In this document: positions 34,206 to 43,532 of the stretch, piece by piece
Layout of the letters: each line of letters opens with the position of its first letter
Numbering within the stretch: position 1 is the first letter of the stretch
Assembly (NCBI GenBank): GCA_904420535.1
Contig: CAJFVQ010000027.1
Coordinates: forward strand, 1-64,000
DNA from: Candidatus Cryptoclostridium obscurum
GTDB taxonomy: Bacteria > Bacillota > Dehalobacteriia > UBA7702
Length of the DNA: 64,000 nt
Direction: 5' to 3'
Made by a program: the position numbers and the translations under genes
Notes under the pieces: model-generated
What the model saw: the letters and a program-made list of their open reading frames with translations, nothing else
Told to the model about the DNA's origin: nothing
The model's database searches: none

Positions 34206-34888
34206 GCTCGACTCCTTACGTCTTTACATCGTCCGCAACTGTATTGATCTTCAAAACAAATTCCCAGTGTTCGACAAGTGGGGCCAGCTTTTTTAAAAAG
34301 AACGGGAGCCACGTCGCGAACGAGAGAAAGCATTTTTTCCGCCAAATCGCGAATTTCCCACTGGGCTCGTTGACAGCATCGCAGTTCAAAGAAGTGCAAT
34401 AGACTTCTGGCATTCATCGTCACGACCAGGTTGGTCACATTGGCATTGGGTAAAATATAGCGCGCATCTTCTGCCGGGACTTCGGCCGCCAAGGCGTCGT
34501 AGACATCCATAATATCGGCACAAGCCTGTTCAAACTTAGCCTTCAACTCTGGGCGCTCCGCAATGGTAGGCGGGATCACGAATTGGGCATTGGCGCCTTT
34601 TTCTTTCACATAGCGCTGACTTTTCTGAGAGTAAGAAGCACCGATGCGATGGCGAACCAGTTGGTGCGATAATGCACGGCTAACGCCATCAATGGCAAAG
34701 GTAAAAGCAATATGTTCCAAAGGCGACTGATGCCCCATGGACATTAATTTTTTCACAAGGCTTTCCGCCTCTCCTTCTTTAAAGTTCTCCATGATTTCAT
34801 CTCCGCCCAAGGGAGAATAGCATACTCTTGCCGCTGCAGCGACCAAAGCATCGGGATTCGGCGTGTGAGCCAAAAGTTTCACTTGCAT
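34202..34888 (-). CDS. thyX: flavin-dependent thymidylate synthase ThyX
   Basis: 228 residues. The enzyme makes dTMP from dUMP with methylene-tetrahydrofolate and FAD, replacing ThyA. Seen: the ThyX signature RHRIGASYSQKSQRYV (RHRxxSxNxxSxRY type, here with Tyr for Asn), HQSPLEHIAFTFAI, and MNARSLLHFFELRC. It sits between mrnC (10-base overlap) and rlmB in a tightly packed operon. Confidence 0.95.
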   Translation of the reverse strand: MQVKLLAHTPNPDALVAAAARVCYSPLGGDEIMENFKEGEAESLVKKLMSMGHQSPLEHIAFTFAIDGVSRALSHQLVRHRIGASYSQKSQRYVKEKGANAQFVIPPTIAERPELKAKFEQACADIMDVYDALAAEVPAEDARYILPNANVTNLVVTMNARSLLHFFELRCCQRAQWEIRDLAEKMLSLVRDVAPVLFKKAGPTCRTLGICFEDQYSCGRCKDVRSRA

Positions 34889-35301
34889 GATTGATTCCTC
34901 TCTTCTCTTTCTATCAATGCGAACAAACGGGCAAATACTTCATTTAACCGTTCGGTTCTTCCTGCCAAATACAAAGCACCAACCAAGGCTTCCACCGCGG
35001 TGGATTTGCGATAATCCTGCACGTCGGCATGTTTGGGTTGATGACCTGATTTACTGTTTCTTCCCCGTTTTAGCACCGCTTCTTCCTCTTCTGAAAGATA
35101 AGGAAGAAGTTCATGGTAAAAACGGCTTTGGAACGTGGCCTTTACATATTCTACGGCTTTATGGTGGAGTTCTTCCGGCTTTCGAATTCCCTGTTTCAAT
35201 AAATAGCAGCGAATCGCCATTTCATAAACGCCGTCGCCAATATAAGCTAAAGTCAAAGAAGGAAAATTGATGGTGTCGATCCATGAATAGATGGGATTCA
35301 T
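34879..35301 (-). CDS. mrnC: mini-ribonuclease III MrnC
   Basis: 140 residues from the ATG at 35301, which sits inside the cysS 3' end and has GGAGAG upstream. An RNase III catalytic domain without the dsRNA-binding domain, used in 23S rRNA 3' maturation. Seen: LTLAYIGDGVYEMAIRCYLL and the acidic core AVEALVGALYLAGR. The position directly after cysS is the standard Bacillota arrangement. Confidence 0.94.
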   Translation of the reverse strand: MNPIYSWIDTINFPSLTLAYIGDGVYEMAIRCYLLKQGIRKPEELHHKAVEYVKATFQSRFYHELLPYLSEEEEAVLKRGRNSKSGHQPKHADVQDYRKSTAVEALVGALYLAGRTERLNEVFARLFALIEREERNQSCK

Positions 35302-36746
35302 ATACCGCTCTCCTTCTTCCAACGCGGGCCATCAGGGGTATCCTCAATGACGATCCCGATCTTTTTCAATTCATCACGGATAAAATCTGCCGTAGTCCAA
35401 TCTTTTTGGCTGCGGGCACGGCTGCGGATTTCCATCAAGAGGTTCAGTAAATCGTTGCTCATGTCATCGGCCCCTTCCTCTTCTTGTGGGATAATGACAT
35501 TCATGACGCCGTTTATTTCGCAAAAAAATGCCAGAACTCCTTTGATTGCAGCCACAGTCTTTTCGCCTCCAACAAAGCCGCTAACGTTGATAATGCCGTT
35601 TACGTCACGGCACAAATCAAACATACAGGCCAAAGCCAGGGAGGTATTAAAATCATCGTCCATGGCAGCAATAAATTTCTCCCTCGTTTCCGCCACAAGA
35701 CGATCCAGCTGTTCCGGAGCGTCGCTGTCTTCTCCGGGATTTTTTCCCAACAATACCGCCTTTTCCTCGGCAATACGGTAAGTGTTCCAGATGCGATGGA
35801 GAGACTTTTCCGCTGCAATCAGTTTTTGATCATCAAAGTCAAGGGGACTTCTGTAATGGGTCGACATCAAATAAAAACGAACCACAGGGCCGGGGAATTT
35901 ATCAAGAATGTCCCGGAGAAGGAAAAAGTTCCCCAAAGATTTGGACATTTTTTCCGAATTGATGGTGATAAAACCGTTGTGAATCCAATAATGGACCGAT
36001 TCACAACCGTTACAGCCTTCACTTTGGGCGATCTCATTTTCGTGATGGGGAAAAATCAAATCCGCACCGCCACCGTGGATATCAAAGGTTTTGCCAAGAT
36101 ATTTTGTAGACATGGCAGAACATTCAATATGCCAACCGGGGCGGCCCTTCCCCCAGGGACTATCCCAAGCAGGTTCTCCGGGTTTTGCGGCTTTCCATAA
36201 GGCGAAGTCCAAAGGATCCCGTTTCTGCTCGCCCACAGCAATTCTGGCTCCCGCCTGCATCTCATCAAGAGAACGACCGGAAAGCTTGCCGTAAGGGGCA
36301 AATTTTCGCACTTCGAAATAGACATCCCCATTGACTTCATAAGCGAGACCGTTATCCATAATGGTCTGTACCATGTCAATGATGTCCTGCATGTGCTCGG
36401 TGACACGGGGATGGACGTCGGCCCGTTTGACACCCAGTCGATCAGCATCCTCGAAGTAAGCTTCAATATATTTCTCCGCCAACTTTTTGGGGTCCATATT
36501 TTCTTCATTGGCGCGGTTGATGATTTTGTCATCCACATCGGTAAAATTTTGCACATAAGTAACATCATAACCGCGATAAGCAAAATAGCGACGGATCACG
36601 TCGAAGGCCACGATAGGACGGGCATTGCCCAGATGGATGTAATTATAAGTCGTGGGACCACAGACGTACATTTTGACTTTGCCTTCTTCCACCGGAACAA
36701 ATTCCTCTTTGGCATTATGCAGGGTGTTATAAATTTTAATTGGCAT
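35298..36746 (-). CDS. cysS: cysteinyl-tRNA synthetase
   Basis: 482 residues. Class I synthetase: [16 protein letters not shown] (zinc Cys plus HIGH-like HLGN), [19 protein letters not shown] with the zinc site, [14 protein letters not shown] and the KMSKS loop [10 protein letters not shown]. It charges tRNA-Cys. Overlaps cysE by 11 bases. Expression is expected to follow tRNA-Cys charging through the T-box leader at 37415-37665. Confidence 0.98.
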   Translation of the reverse strand: MPIKIYNTLHNAKEEFVPVEEGKVKMYVCGPTTYNYIHLGNARPIVAFDVIRRYFAYRGYDVTYVQNFTDVDDKIINRANEENMDPKKLAEKYIEAYFEDADRLGVKRADVHPRVTEHMQDIIDMVQTIMDNGLAYEVNGDVYFEVRKFAPYGKLSGRSLDEMQAGARIAVGEQKRDPLDFALWKAAKPGEPAWDSPWGKGRPGWHIECSAMSTKYLGKTFDIHGGGADLIFPHHENEIAQSEGCNGCESVHYWIHNGFITINSEKMSKSLGNFFLLRDILDKFPGPVVRFYLMSTHYRSPLDFDDQKLIAAEKSLHRIWNTYRIAEEKAVLLGKNPGEDSDAPEQLDRLVAETREKFIAAMDDDFNTSLALACMFDLCRDVNGIINVSGFVGGEKTVAAIKGVLAFFCEINGVMNVIIPQEEEGADDMSNDLLNLLMEIRSRARSQKDWTTADFIRDELKKIGIVIEDTPDGPRWKKESGI

Positions 36747-37383
36747 ACTCTTTCTCCTTTATGATGTTTTCCAGCAGCTCGACCTTTTCGGACAACTCAT
36801 TCAGCTTTTCAAAAACAGGGTCATCGCAGCGGCCGTCTTCCACTTCTTCCCCTTCGTTCACACGGCAACCGTCTTTGACTACGATACGGCCGGGCACCCC
36901 AACAACGGTGCAATTGTCGGGGACATCGGCCAAAACTACGGAACCCGCTCCGATTTTTACGTTATTGCCAATGGTAATGGAGCCGAGCACAATGGCGTTG
37001 GAACTCACGACTACATTATGGCCGATGGTGGGATGACGCTTCCCCTGTTCCTTTCCGGTCCCCCCCAAAACCACACCTTTGTAGAGGGTGACGTTTTTAC
37101 CAATTTCCGTCGTTTCCCCAATAACGATGCCCATACCGTGATCAATGAAGAAGCCTTCGGAAATCTTGGCACCGGGATGGATCTCTACCCCGGTAAAGAA
37201 ACGATTCCAATGGGCGATCCAACGGGCAATCACCGTCCGACCGTGACGAAAGAACCAATGGGCCAAACGATGGCCCCAAATGGCATGAAGGCCGGGAGAA
37301 CAGAGAAAGACCTCCCAGGCCGAAGTTGCGGCGGGATCGCGATCCATGACAGCTTTAATATCTCTTTTTGCACGGTCAAACAT
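36736..37383 (-). CDS. cysE: serine O-acetyltransferase
   Basis: 215 residues from the ATG at 37383 (AGGAGG directly ahead); the frame is open to 37548 but that part is the T-box leader. The enzyme acetylates L-serine for cysteine synthesis. Seen: left-handed beta-helix hexapeptides ([38 protein letters not shown]), [17 protein letters not shown] with the catalytic His, and a C-terminal coiled tail ([21 protein letters not shown]). Led by a Cys T-box and followed by cysS. Confidence 0.95.
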   Translation of the reverse strand: MFDRAKRDIKAVMDRDPAATSAWEVFLCSPGLHAIWGHRLAHWFFRHGRTVIARWIAHWNRFFTGVEIHPGAKISEGFFIDHGMGIVIGETTEIGKNVTLYKGVVLGGTGKEQGKRHPTIGHNVVVSSNAIVLGSITIGNNVKIGAGSVVLADVPDNCTVVGVPGRIVVKDGCRVNEGEEVEDGRCDDPVFEKLNELSEKVELLENIIKEKEYAN

Positions 37384-37414
37384 CTTTCTTCCTCCTGTCT
37401 CAGCTGATTCGGAA

Positions 37415-37665
37415 CCCTGACAAAATAAAAAACCGCCCCGTTCCAGAGACAGGGGTCGGCTGTGGTTCCACTCTGATTTACGGCAAAGCCGCATCTCGAA
37501 TCCTTTAACGCAGGTGATACGTCGGCGCCTAAAGGTGAATGAAACCATTCAGCGCCACAGCTCCCAAGTGCACTTCAGAAAAGTCATTGCCAAAACCGCT
37601 TTCAGCCGACGACGGTCTCTCTCTGGGGCGCTTTCTTTCCCTACTTTCTTGTTCAAAGCCTTTTC
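37415..37665 (-). promoter_or_regulatory. T-box riboswitch, cysteine specific, ahead of cysE-cysS
   Basis: On the minus strand the leader shows AGAGAGAGACCG of stem I, a specifier region GAAGTGCACTT with TGC (37572-37570) as the likely Cys codon, the T-box core AGAGTGGAACCACAG (TGGAACC at 37470-37464) that pairs with the tRNA 3' end, and a terminator (37460-37424) of GCCGACCCC against GGGGCGG followed by a T-run. Uncharged tRNA-Cys should favour the antiterminator and turn on cysE, cysS and the genes behind. Because GTGCAC is palindromic, the specifier frame rests partly on gene context. Confidence 0.85.
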
Positions 37666-37752
37666 TTGATTTGTACTTTAATTTACCAAATAACCAGACC
37701 ATTGTCAAGATATTTCCAATTAGAAAATATAGACGAAATCAAAAGCCGATGG

Positions 37753-37758
37753 TATAAT
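37753..37758 (+). promoter_or_regulatory. extended -10 promoter of the 37.8-kb lipoprotein gene
   Basis: TGGTATAAT gives a full -10 (37753-37758) with the TGN extension; no good -35 is seen. It lies 55 bases ahead of the start codon at 37813. Confidence 0.55.
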
Positions 37759-37812
37759 AATGTTATGATTGAAACAAGGAAAAAATCATCAAAGTATTTG
37801 GGAGGTATGGCC

Positions 37813-38679
37813 ATGATAATGAAATTAAAACGCAAACTATTGCTCCTTACCATGATCTTGACTTGTCTCTGCTTTTTGGCCACAGGCTGCAATCAAGAAG
37901 AGAAAGATACGGCCGCCCCTACGGAAACAAAAGTGGAAGAACCGATTAACGAGGACACCGCCGACGCCGATATCACCAAAGAGGAAGCTCAGGCCTTTTT
38001 TGAAGAGATCACAGACAGTGTTTACTATCACTTGTTGGAAATACCCGTTGATGACCTTCAAACAGGGATCCAGCCTTATTATTGGATCTGGATCGCCGCA
38101 CCGGAGCAGGAAGCGGTTTTGGACGATTTCACGGAACCTTACATCACTCAGGAAGAGATCAATACATACCGCAGCGACGGCGGCCAGCTGTCCTACGCGG
38201 CATATTCCAAAAGCGATGTCCAGGAAGGCCTGGATCACATTTGGGGAACGGAAACCGTCACCTGGGAAGAAGCTGTGGGACAGCAAGAACCCCCCATGAT
38301 TATTGAAACCGATAAATATCTGCTGGTAGCGCAGGGATTCGGCGGGCCTTATGATATGCAGTTTTATCAAATCAAAGATGTCACTTGTGACGGCACAGCA
38401 GCAGTCGTCCATGTTTATGCCTTAGAGTGGGACGTAGACAATACAGTTGTAGATCTCTCCGACAGAGCCGTTTCCAGAACTACTGAGGAATCCGGTGCCC
38501 GTATGACATATTATGATTACGGCATCTTGGGGACATTGGCATACCAAGAAGGTGCCACAGTGGAAAGCCTTTTAAATAATTTGGGCGTTTCCCTCGATTC
38601 CCTCGGCACCGTTGATTTCCATCTGGAAAAAGACGAAAATGGTGATGTTTACCTCACAGAAATCCAATGCAGTCACTGA
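37813..38679 (+). CDS. putative lipoprotein of unknown function
   Basis: 288 residues from the ATG at 37813, 6 bases after GGAGGT (37801-37806); nearby ATGs at 37807 and 37819 are spaced worse. Signal peptide with lipobox FLATGC, then an acidic linker (EEKDTAAPTETKVEEPINED). The body has repeated Tyr/Trp and acidic residues; no domain recognised. It is monocistronic with a terminator at 38691. Confidence 0.72.
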   Translation: MIMKLKRKLLLLTMILTCLCFLATGCNQEEKDTAAPTETKVEEPINEDTADADITKEEAQAFFEEITDSVYYHLLEIPVDDLQTGIQPYYWIWIAAPEQEAVLDDFTEPYITQEEINTYRSDGGQLSYAAYSKSDVQEGLDHIWGTETVTWEEAVGQQEPPMIIETDKYLLVAQGFGGPYDMQFYQIKDVTCDGTAAVVHVYALEWDVDNTVVDLSDRAVSRTTEESGARMTYYDYGILGTLAYQEGATVESLLNNLGVSLDSLGTVDFHLEKDENGDVYLTEIQCSH

Positions 38680-38690
38680 GTATTCCAACC

Positions 38691-38722
38691 AACCGCTATT
38701 TTCATTTGATAAAATAGCGGTT
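38691..38722 (+). terminator. terminator after the 37.8-kb lipoprotein gene
   Basis: ACCGCTATTTT and AAAATAGCGGT with an 8-base loop and a T-run. Confidence 0.88.
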
Positions 38723-38959
38723 TTTGTTTAAAAATCGTTTCATTAACCGCATGATATAGTAATTTCTGTCATCAAGGAGCAAATGAAATGTCTTGAACAA
38801 AATACGCCACCTCCAAAAAGGATTGCCTTATGATTAACAATCGCACTTATATATTATATAATTGATCTAATAGTAAGATTAATTTATAAATCATCAAGCA
38901 GTTCGGCAATGATAATCAAAGGAGTTATACACCGTAAAAATAAAAAGGAGGATGGAAAT

Positions 38960-39770
38960 ATGAAAAAGTACGTCGTATACTTCTTGCAATCGTATTTTGT
39001 CTCATATTTACAGTTGGGGTATGGGCAAAGAATGAAGTAGCAACGAATACCAAAAAGACGAAATCACAGATTTGGACACTTAATATGAAATGGCAAAAAC
39101 TAATCAGTTTACATCAACCAAGGTTATGGCCAATGCAGGCCATTAACATAACATCAAAGTAGAAAAATGCACGACATGAACAAGTCATAATAACACTCAA
39201 TCTCTTTTTTCCACAAACGAAGCGAACGCACTGGAAGAAATTTCTTCTTACGAAGTAACGCATCATTTAGAAACAAGGCAAAAAGTAGACGGAACGATTG
39301 AGGAAAGATATATAACCATGGTGATTTCCAAATTGACGCCTACGGATTTAAGGTGAAACGACAGTCAATCATCCCATTCCTCAAAGCGGTGCAGAAAGCA
39401 GGCAGGGCTATGATAGTTCATATTCGGTAAGAAGCCATGTAAGAATGGACTATCTTTATGTTTACACTTCAACATTCCATTATTTCCAAATAGAAAAAGC
39501 ACAAGGTTGTTGGAGGATTTTGGACGCAAACGTAACAACTCCCCTTCGCAGACTTTTTGTAACTACAGAAGATGCATTACAGAACGGCCAGCTTAAAACC
39601 CAAAGATTGGGGCCTTATTTTCCGTCACCGATGACAACGGGATATTCCTGCAACAAAATTTGGTGAATACAACGATCAAAGTGAATTCCGAAATGATCCA
39701 TGCAGGAAGATGCGCTACGATCACTGACGTAAAAAAGGATCAAACCAATGGTCCTTTACCGTTACAGTAG
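38960..39770 (+). pseudogene. decayed gene for a secreted protein
   Basis: A strong AAGGAGG precedes an ATG at 38960, but the starting frame closes after about 26 codons. Frame-hopping recovers coherent pieces: a signal peptide (RILLAIVFCLIFTVGVWA then KNEVATNTKK), a middle piece (SEANALEEISSYEVTHHLE to YITMVISKLTPTDLR) and a late piece around 39420-39600 (SSYSVRSHVRMDYLYVYTST, FHYFQIEKAQGCWRILDANV). At least three frame changes and several stops are needed. It is therefore a pseudogene of an exported protein whose family I do not recognise. It lies in a zone of decayed genes next to a recombinase gene. Confidence 0.65.
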
Positions 39771-39821
39771 AGTAGGTATGGGAAATTACCGGGAGTTATA
39801 AATTAAGAGGGGGATGAAATT

Positions 39822-40421
39822 GTGACACGAAAAATTCAAACGATTCTCATCGTCATTGTGGTATCTCTATTCTGCATTGGCTGTAACCAGGACACCGGCA
39901 TAAACCATAAAAATTTGGAGCCTTACGAAGCGTTAATCGGCGCGACCGACGCAGAAGTGGTGGAAACTTTGGGAGAAGGAACGCCGGTGGACGCTCCTGA
40001 TTCAGAGAACCAGCCGGATACTGCCATCATGTGGCAGAGAGAATACCAGGGCTGTTTATTTGCAGAAGGCACCAAAGAAGATCAGGGAAAAACTGTCGTC
40101 CAATATTTTATGCCCGATTGGGATGTCATTATGGCCGATGAAGTCCAAAATGATCCCCGTGAAGTTTCCTGCGTTATTATGACGGCGACGCTTCCCCAAG
40201 AAGACAGTGTGGCGCTTTATGAATCAGTGGCAAGTCTGCTGGGGGAACCTTATTCTGAAGAAAGCTCATTTAAAGAGACAGAGCAATACAGCGGATATTG
40301 GCAAAAAGGAGAATTGGATTACCTGTTTTGGTATGACCCGCCCCAAAATGACGGCGAGGTTTGCGGCGTTATGTTGGTAATTCAAAGTCGGGAATACAGC
40401 AGAACCTCCACAGCGGAATAA
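39822..40421 (+). CDS. putative lipoprotein of unknown function
   Basis: 199 residues from a GTG at 39822 with AAGAGGGGG 8 bases upstream. Signal peptide and lipobox LFCIGC. The body contains an N-terminal segment (YEALIGATDAEVVETLGEG) that repeats weakly later (LYESVASLLGEPYSEES), as in SmpA/BamE-like small outer-surface folds, though that resemblance is loose. No function can be assigned. A terminator follows at 40499. Confidence 0.7.
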   Translation: MTRKIQTILIVIVVSLFCIGCNQDTGINHKNLEPYEALIGATDAEVVETLGEGTPVDAPDSENQPDTAIMWQREYQGCLFAEGTKEDQGKTVVQYFMPDWDVIMADEVQNDPREVSCVIMTATLPQEDSVALYESVASLLGEPYSEESSFKETEQYSGYWQKGELDYLFWYDPPQNDGEVCGVMLVIQSREYSRTSTAE

Positions 40422-40498
40422 CGGCCTCCCTCCTTCCACTGATCGCTCGGGAACAACGGGGGGAAACGGCAGGAACCGTTCGGCGCGACTATACCGTG

Positions 40499-40529
40499 AA
40501 AACGGCAGTCCCCAAAGGGCTGCCGTTTT
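40499..40529 (+). terminator. terminator after the 39.8-kb lipoprotein gene
   Basis: AAAACGGCAG and CTGCCGTTTT enclose TCCCCAAAGGG; T-run at the end. Confidence 0.88.
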
Positions 40530-40589
40530 ATGTATCTCTTTTGCTATTTTTGCATATATAATAGGGCATCGCATTTTTCCTCCGTACCA

Positions 40590-41165
40590 TGATTATTAAG
40601 GTAAGGATGCGCAAAGGCTTCTCACACCAATGGCGGCGAAGAGTCAGAGCATGTTCCGGTTCCCGATTTTGGGAGTATCATTGGTCGTGTGCTCGTAGAC
40701 GCTGCGGGCTGGGGTTCGCTTCCTCCACAGGGAATTCCTCGACCATAAACTGCCAATCTAGTCCAAAGTGACTCGGAAATTTCCCTTGGCGAAGGATCCA
40801 GAGGTACCGAGGCAGACCCAATCGGTGAGGTCCCCTGTTTCATCAGCGGGGTATCAAACAGTTCCGAAGCGCCCTCCTGCCTCATCGTCAGGAAATGTTG
40901 GAAGAGGAATTCTTTCGACCCCTCCTGGCCCCGGTGGAATGGAGGTAGATCTGACGTCAACATCCTTGAAGGCTTCGTTTTTCATAACTTAAAATTTGGG
41001 AAGAGTCTGTGAAAAATATTCGCCGCCGGGAGGAATAGCGGTTTCTTCCAGTTGGATTTTGATGTTCTCCGATGTGATGATGTTAGTGGCTTCAATCCAT
41101 GGATCTGTAGGCAAAAATGGCTAAGTAGGCAATGATCAACGGGCAGACTGTCCATTTCTTTTATT
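40590..41165 (-). pseudogene. probable remnant of a TasA/camelysin-like secreted protein gene
   Basis: No intact frame, but on the minus strand successive pieces read like an exported protein: KKWTVCPLIIAYLAIFA (about 41163-41113), then in the next frame DPWIEATNIITSENIKIQLE up to about 40988, then IPPGPGGVERIPLPTFPDDE, then YPADETGDLTDWVCLG and SGSFAKGNFRVTLD (about 40850-40775), and a last fragment in a third frame. The TNIITSENIKIQLEET pattern resembles the start of mature TasA/camelysin-type proteins exported via SipW. This family guess is weak, but the presence of decayed minus-strand coding sequence is fairly convincing. Confidence 0.4.
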
Positions 41166-41210
41166 ATTTCAGCTTCTTAAAGACTGATCTTGGTGTTCAC
41201 ATGTTTCATT

Positions 41211-41375
41211 GACATCCATAGGCATCCTGGCGGAACAAGGTGCCTATGGATGTCCTCATTCCCCACAAGGAGGACGGAGAATGAGGACTATTACACAAAC
41301 GATGCGGAATTATCGTTGTGTATCAAATCAATTGCGGGAAGTTGGGGAAGAATCATTTCTTCCCCAACTTCCCGC
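41211..41375. other. tandem array of four hairpins in non-coding sequence
   Basis: Four consecutive inverted repeats: GACATCCATAGGCA/TGCCTATGGATGTC (41211-41254), GTCCTCATTC/GAATGAGGAC (41252-41288), TACACAAACGAT/ATCGTTGTGTA with one bulge (about 41292-41322), and a perfect 19-bp stem starting GCGGGAAGTTGGGG (41334-41352 with 41357-41375). No credible ORF covers it. It could be a structured RNA, remains of a mobile element end, or a terminator array. From 41380 to 41635 I see nothing further. Confidence 0.6.
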
Positions 41376-41635
41376 AGCAAGGGACCTGCCAAATCCCATT
41401 GCCACACTGTCTGCAGACAGCGTTTGAGCCGAGAGCTACTTATATTTTCATGATGTGAAGTATTCACAACACAAAAAAAACAAATGAACTACATTCCCGC
41501 GTTCTAAGTCTCCTTTTCCACTTTTAATACTTTCAATTTATCCAAAAACCTAAGAAGAATGTGATAATCCCATTGTTTTTTGGGAAGCCTACAGATCAAA
41601 CGAGACTCAACAAAAACTAGTATTTGAAGAGCAAC

Positions 41636-41662
41636 TTTCGCAGAGTTGCACACTCCATGAAA
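41636..41662 (+). repeat. left 27-bp inverted repeat flanking the recombinase gene
   Basis: A 27-base sequence, beginning TTTCGCAGAGTTG and ending CACTCCATGAAA, that recurs as a perfect inverted copy at 43082-43108. It lies 67 bases beyond the stop codon of the tyrosine recombinase gene. Confidence 0.9.
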
Positions 41663-41729
41663 CTATTTGAAAAATACCTGTTCAAAACGATTTTTCTCGC
41701 AGACACTATCCCAAATGACGGCTTGTCCG

Positions 41730-42872
41730 TTAAAACCCGATCTGAGACAATTTATCCATATTGTTCCGTTTCAGTTCCATAGAAGGATGCACATAGCGAT
41801 CCAGTGTAACTTTTACAGTGGAATGCCCCAATATTTCACTGAGAGATTTCATCTCAAATCCCACTTCCACACAGCGAGTAGCAAAGGTATGACGCAGCGT
41901 ATGAAAATGAACATCAGCAATACCACACTCCTTTGCGTATTTGGCAAATCGATATTGCAACGTCCTCGGCTCCATATACCGTTCCGTTTCCCCTGTTAAA
42001 ACAAAAGCTTGGGGAGACGGAATTTCCATTTTCTTACAAAAATCTACAATGAAATCTGTCAGAGGAATTACCCTGGCTGACATTGCGCTTTTGGGATCTC
42101 CAATCATTACCGCTGTTTTATTCTCAATCGGATTGTCGGGCAGTTGCAGTCGTTGCATGGTAAAATCAATACGAACCGTTTTTTTACGCAAAGAAATATC
42201 CTTCCAACGCAGCGCACAAATTTCACCGATCCTCAATCCTGTCAAAAGCGCGAAAAGCGTACCAAATTTGCAATGGTCTAAATCTGCCAGAAGGTACTGC
42301 ACCAATTTTGCCTGTTCTTCCTCGGTAAGAATTCGTATTTCCCTTTTTTTCTCTTTCGGGTAAGATATATCAATCTCAAATAAATCATTGCCAGGCTGTT
42401 GCTTTACATACTTAAAAATAGAACGTAAGATCATTAAAATATCTTTCACTGTTTTGGGAGCAAGGCCTCCAGATGACTTTTCGGTTCCCTCCGTAAGCAA
42501 CTTATGGCTGAAATCATTTACCGCTATGGCATTGAATTGTGATAAAATATAACCGCCAAATGTCGGTTTAATATGATTCTTTACAATATTGCGGTATTTT
42601 ACATAAGTGGAAGCCTTAACACGGTCGCGGTTACGTTCCAACCATTCATCACAAAAGCAGGAAAACTTTTTTTTACCATCGTACAGCGTCTCTGCCATCA
42701 TTTGTTTTACTTGTACTTCCAAAAGTTTTTCTTTTGTCTCTCGATAGCTTTTTCCGTAAACATAGCCCAGATGTCGCTTTCCGGACGATGTATATTCTTT
42801 GACATATCTTCCCTCCCAGCGATTATCTTTTCGTTTATAAATGTTTTCGCCTTTTTTTGCCAATTTATCCAC
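41730..42872 (-). CDS. tyrosine recombinase/phage-type integrase
   Basis: 380 residues. Seen: an N-terminal arm-binding, beta-rich domain (IYKRKDNRWEGRYVKEY), a SAM-like core-binding domain (FSCFCDEWLERNRDRVKAST), and the catalytic domain with Arg in LLTGLRIGEICALRW, HTLRHTFATRC, LGHSTVKVTLDRYVHP containing the His and the nucleophilic Tyr. All catalytic residues appear intact. It is of the type carried by Gram-positive conjugative elements and small integrative elements, but no other phage or conjugation gene is near. The gene is enclosed by 27-bp perfect inverted repeats at 41636-41662 and 43082-43108, making a 1473-base unit that is AT-rich compared with its surroundings. Confidence 0.92.
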   Translation of the reverse strand: MDKLAKKGENIYKRKDNRWEGRYVKEYTSSGKRHLGYVYGKSYRETKEKLLEVQVKQMMAETLYDGKKKFSCFCDEWLERNRDRVKASTYVKYRNIVKNHIKPTFGGYILSQFNAIAVNDFSHKLLTEGTEKSSGGLAPKTVKDILMILRSIFKYVKQQPGNDLFEIDISYPKEKKREIRILTEEEQAKLVQYLLADLDHCKFGTLFALLTGLRIGEICALRWKDISLRKKTVRIDFTMQRLQLPDNPIENKTAVMIGDPKSAMSARVIPLTDFIVDFCKKMEIPSPQAFVLTGETERYMEPRTLQYRFAKYAKECGIADVHFHTLRHTFATRCVEVGFEMKSLSEILGHSTVKVTLDRYVHPSMELKRNNMDKLSQIGF

Positions 42873-43366
42873 CCTTTCTGTAAATTTTTCTGAAAATGAT
42901 CAAGGATATTGACGGTCATTGTGACGGTTTATTTCCATGGTCATTGGTACAAAACCGCAGAAAAAATAAAAAAACCAAACAACTTGCAAAAAAATTCAAA
43001 ATTCAAAGAAAAAACTATTGATTTTTACATCATTTTATGATAAAAATAGTACTGTAAAAGTTGCATTTTATTTATATTGTATTTCATGGAGTGTGCAACT
43101 CTGCGAAAATATTGCAAATTTTATATCAATGTAAATCCTATTATATTTTAATTTTTATACTTTACTAAAATTTCGAGTAATCTTTTAGTTATTTTGTTAA
43201 TGTCAGAGCATACCTCTCAGTTTTTCATAAAAAATAATTTTAATAAATATTAATTCATAATTATTTTGACGTTTATTTTATCATTATAGAATATATATAA
43301 TCTACTTAAAATTGTTCGATACTTTTTTGAACCGCCATAGAGATTTTTTATAGAAATATTTTGAAT
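42873..43366. other. AT-rich non-coding stretch upstream of the recombinase
   Basis: No credible gene. It holds the right inverted repeat (43082-43108) and otherwise very AT-rich DNA with poly-T and poly-A tracts, unlike the flanking housekeeping genes. The recombinase promoter must lie here, but I cannot pick it out. Confidence 0.5.
43082..43108 (-). repeat. right 27-bp inverted repeat flanking the recombinase gene
   Basis: Perfect reverse complement of 41636-41662. It lies 209 bases upstream of the recombinase start. Confidence 0.9.
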
Positions 43367-43405
43367 AAAAAAAAACAGTGAACATCAATGTTCACTGTTT
43401 TTTTT
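43367..43405 (-). terminator. terminator downstream of prmC
   Basis: A perfect stem AAACAGTGAACAT/ATGTTCACTGTTT with CA between, A-run and T-run at the ends; works in both directions. It ends the prmC transcript about 130 bases after its stop codon. Confidence 0.9.
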
Positions 43406-43532
43406 AAGACATTCCATTCTTTATTTTCTGATAATAGGCTTTTTGTTTATCTTTCTATTCCCAGAGAAGTATTATTCCGAAACTGATTTTCTGATTTTAA
43501 TCCAAGATTGGGCGATTTGGACAGCTCTTCTT

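Noticed and set aside
40622-40963. 113-residue minus-strand ORF as a real gene
   Set aside because: No ribosome site or recognisable motif; it overlaps pieces of a decayed gene in other frames.
41636-43366. Prophage or conjugative element
   Set aside because: Only the recombinase gene is present; there are no structural, replication, relaxase or excisionase genes.
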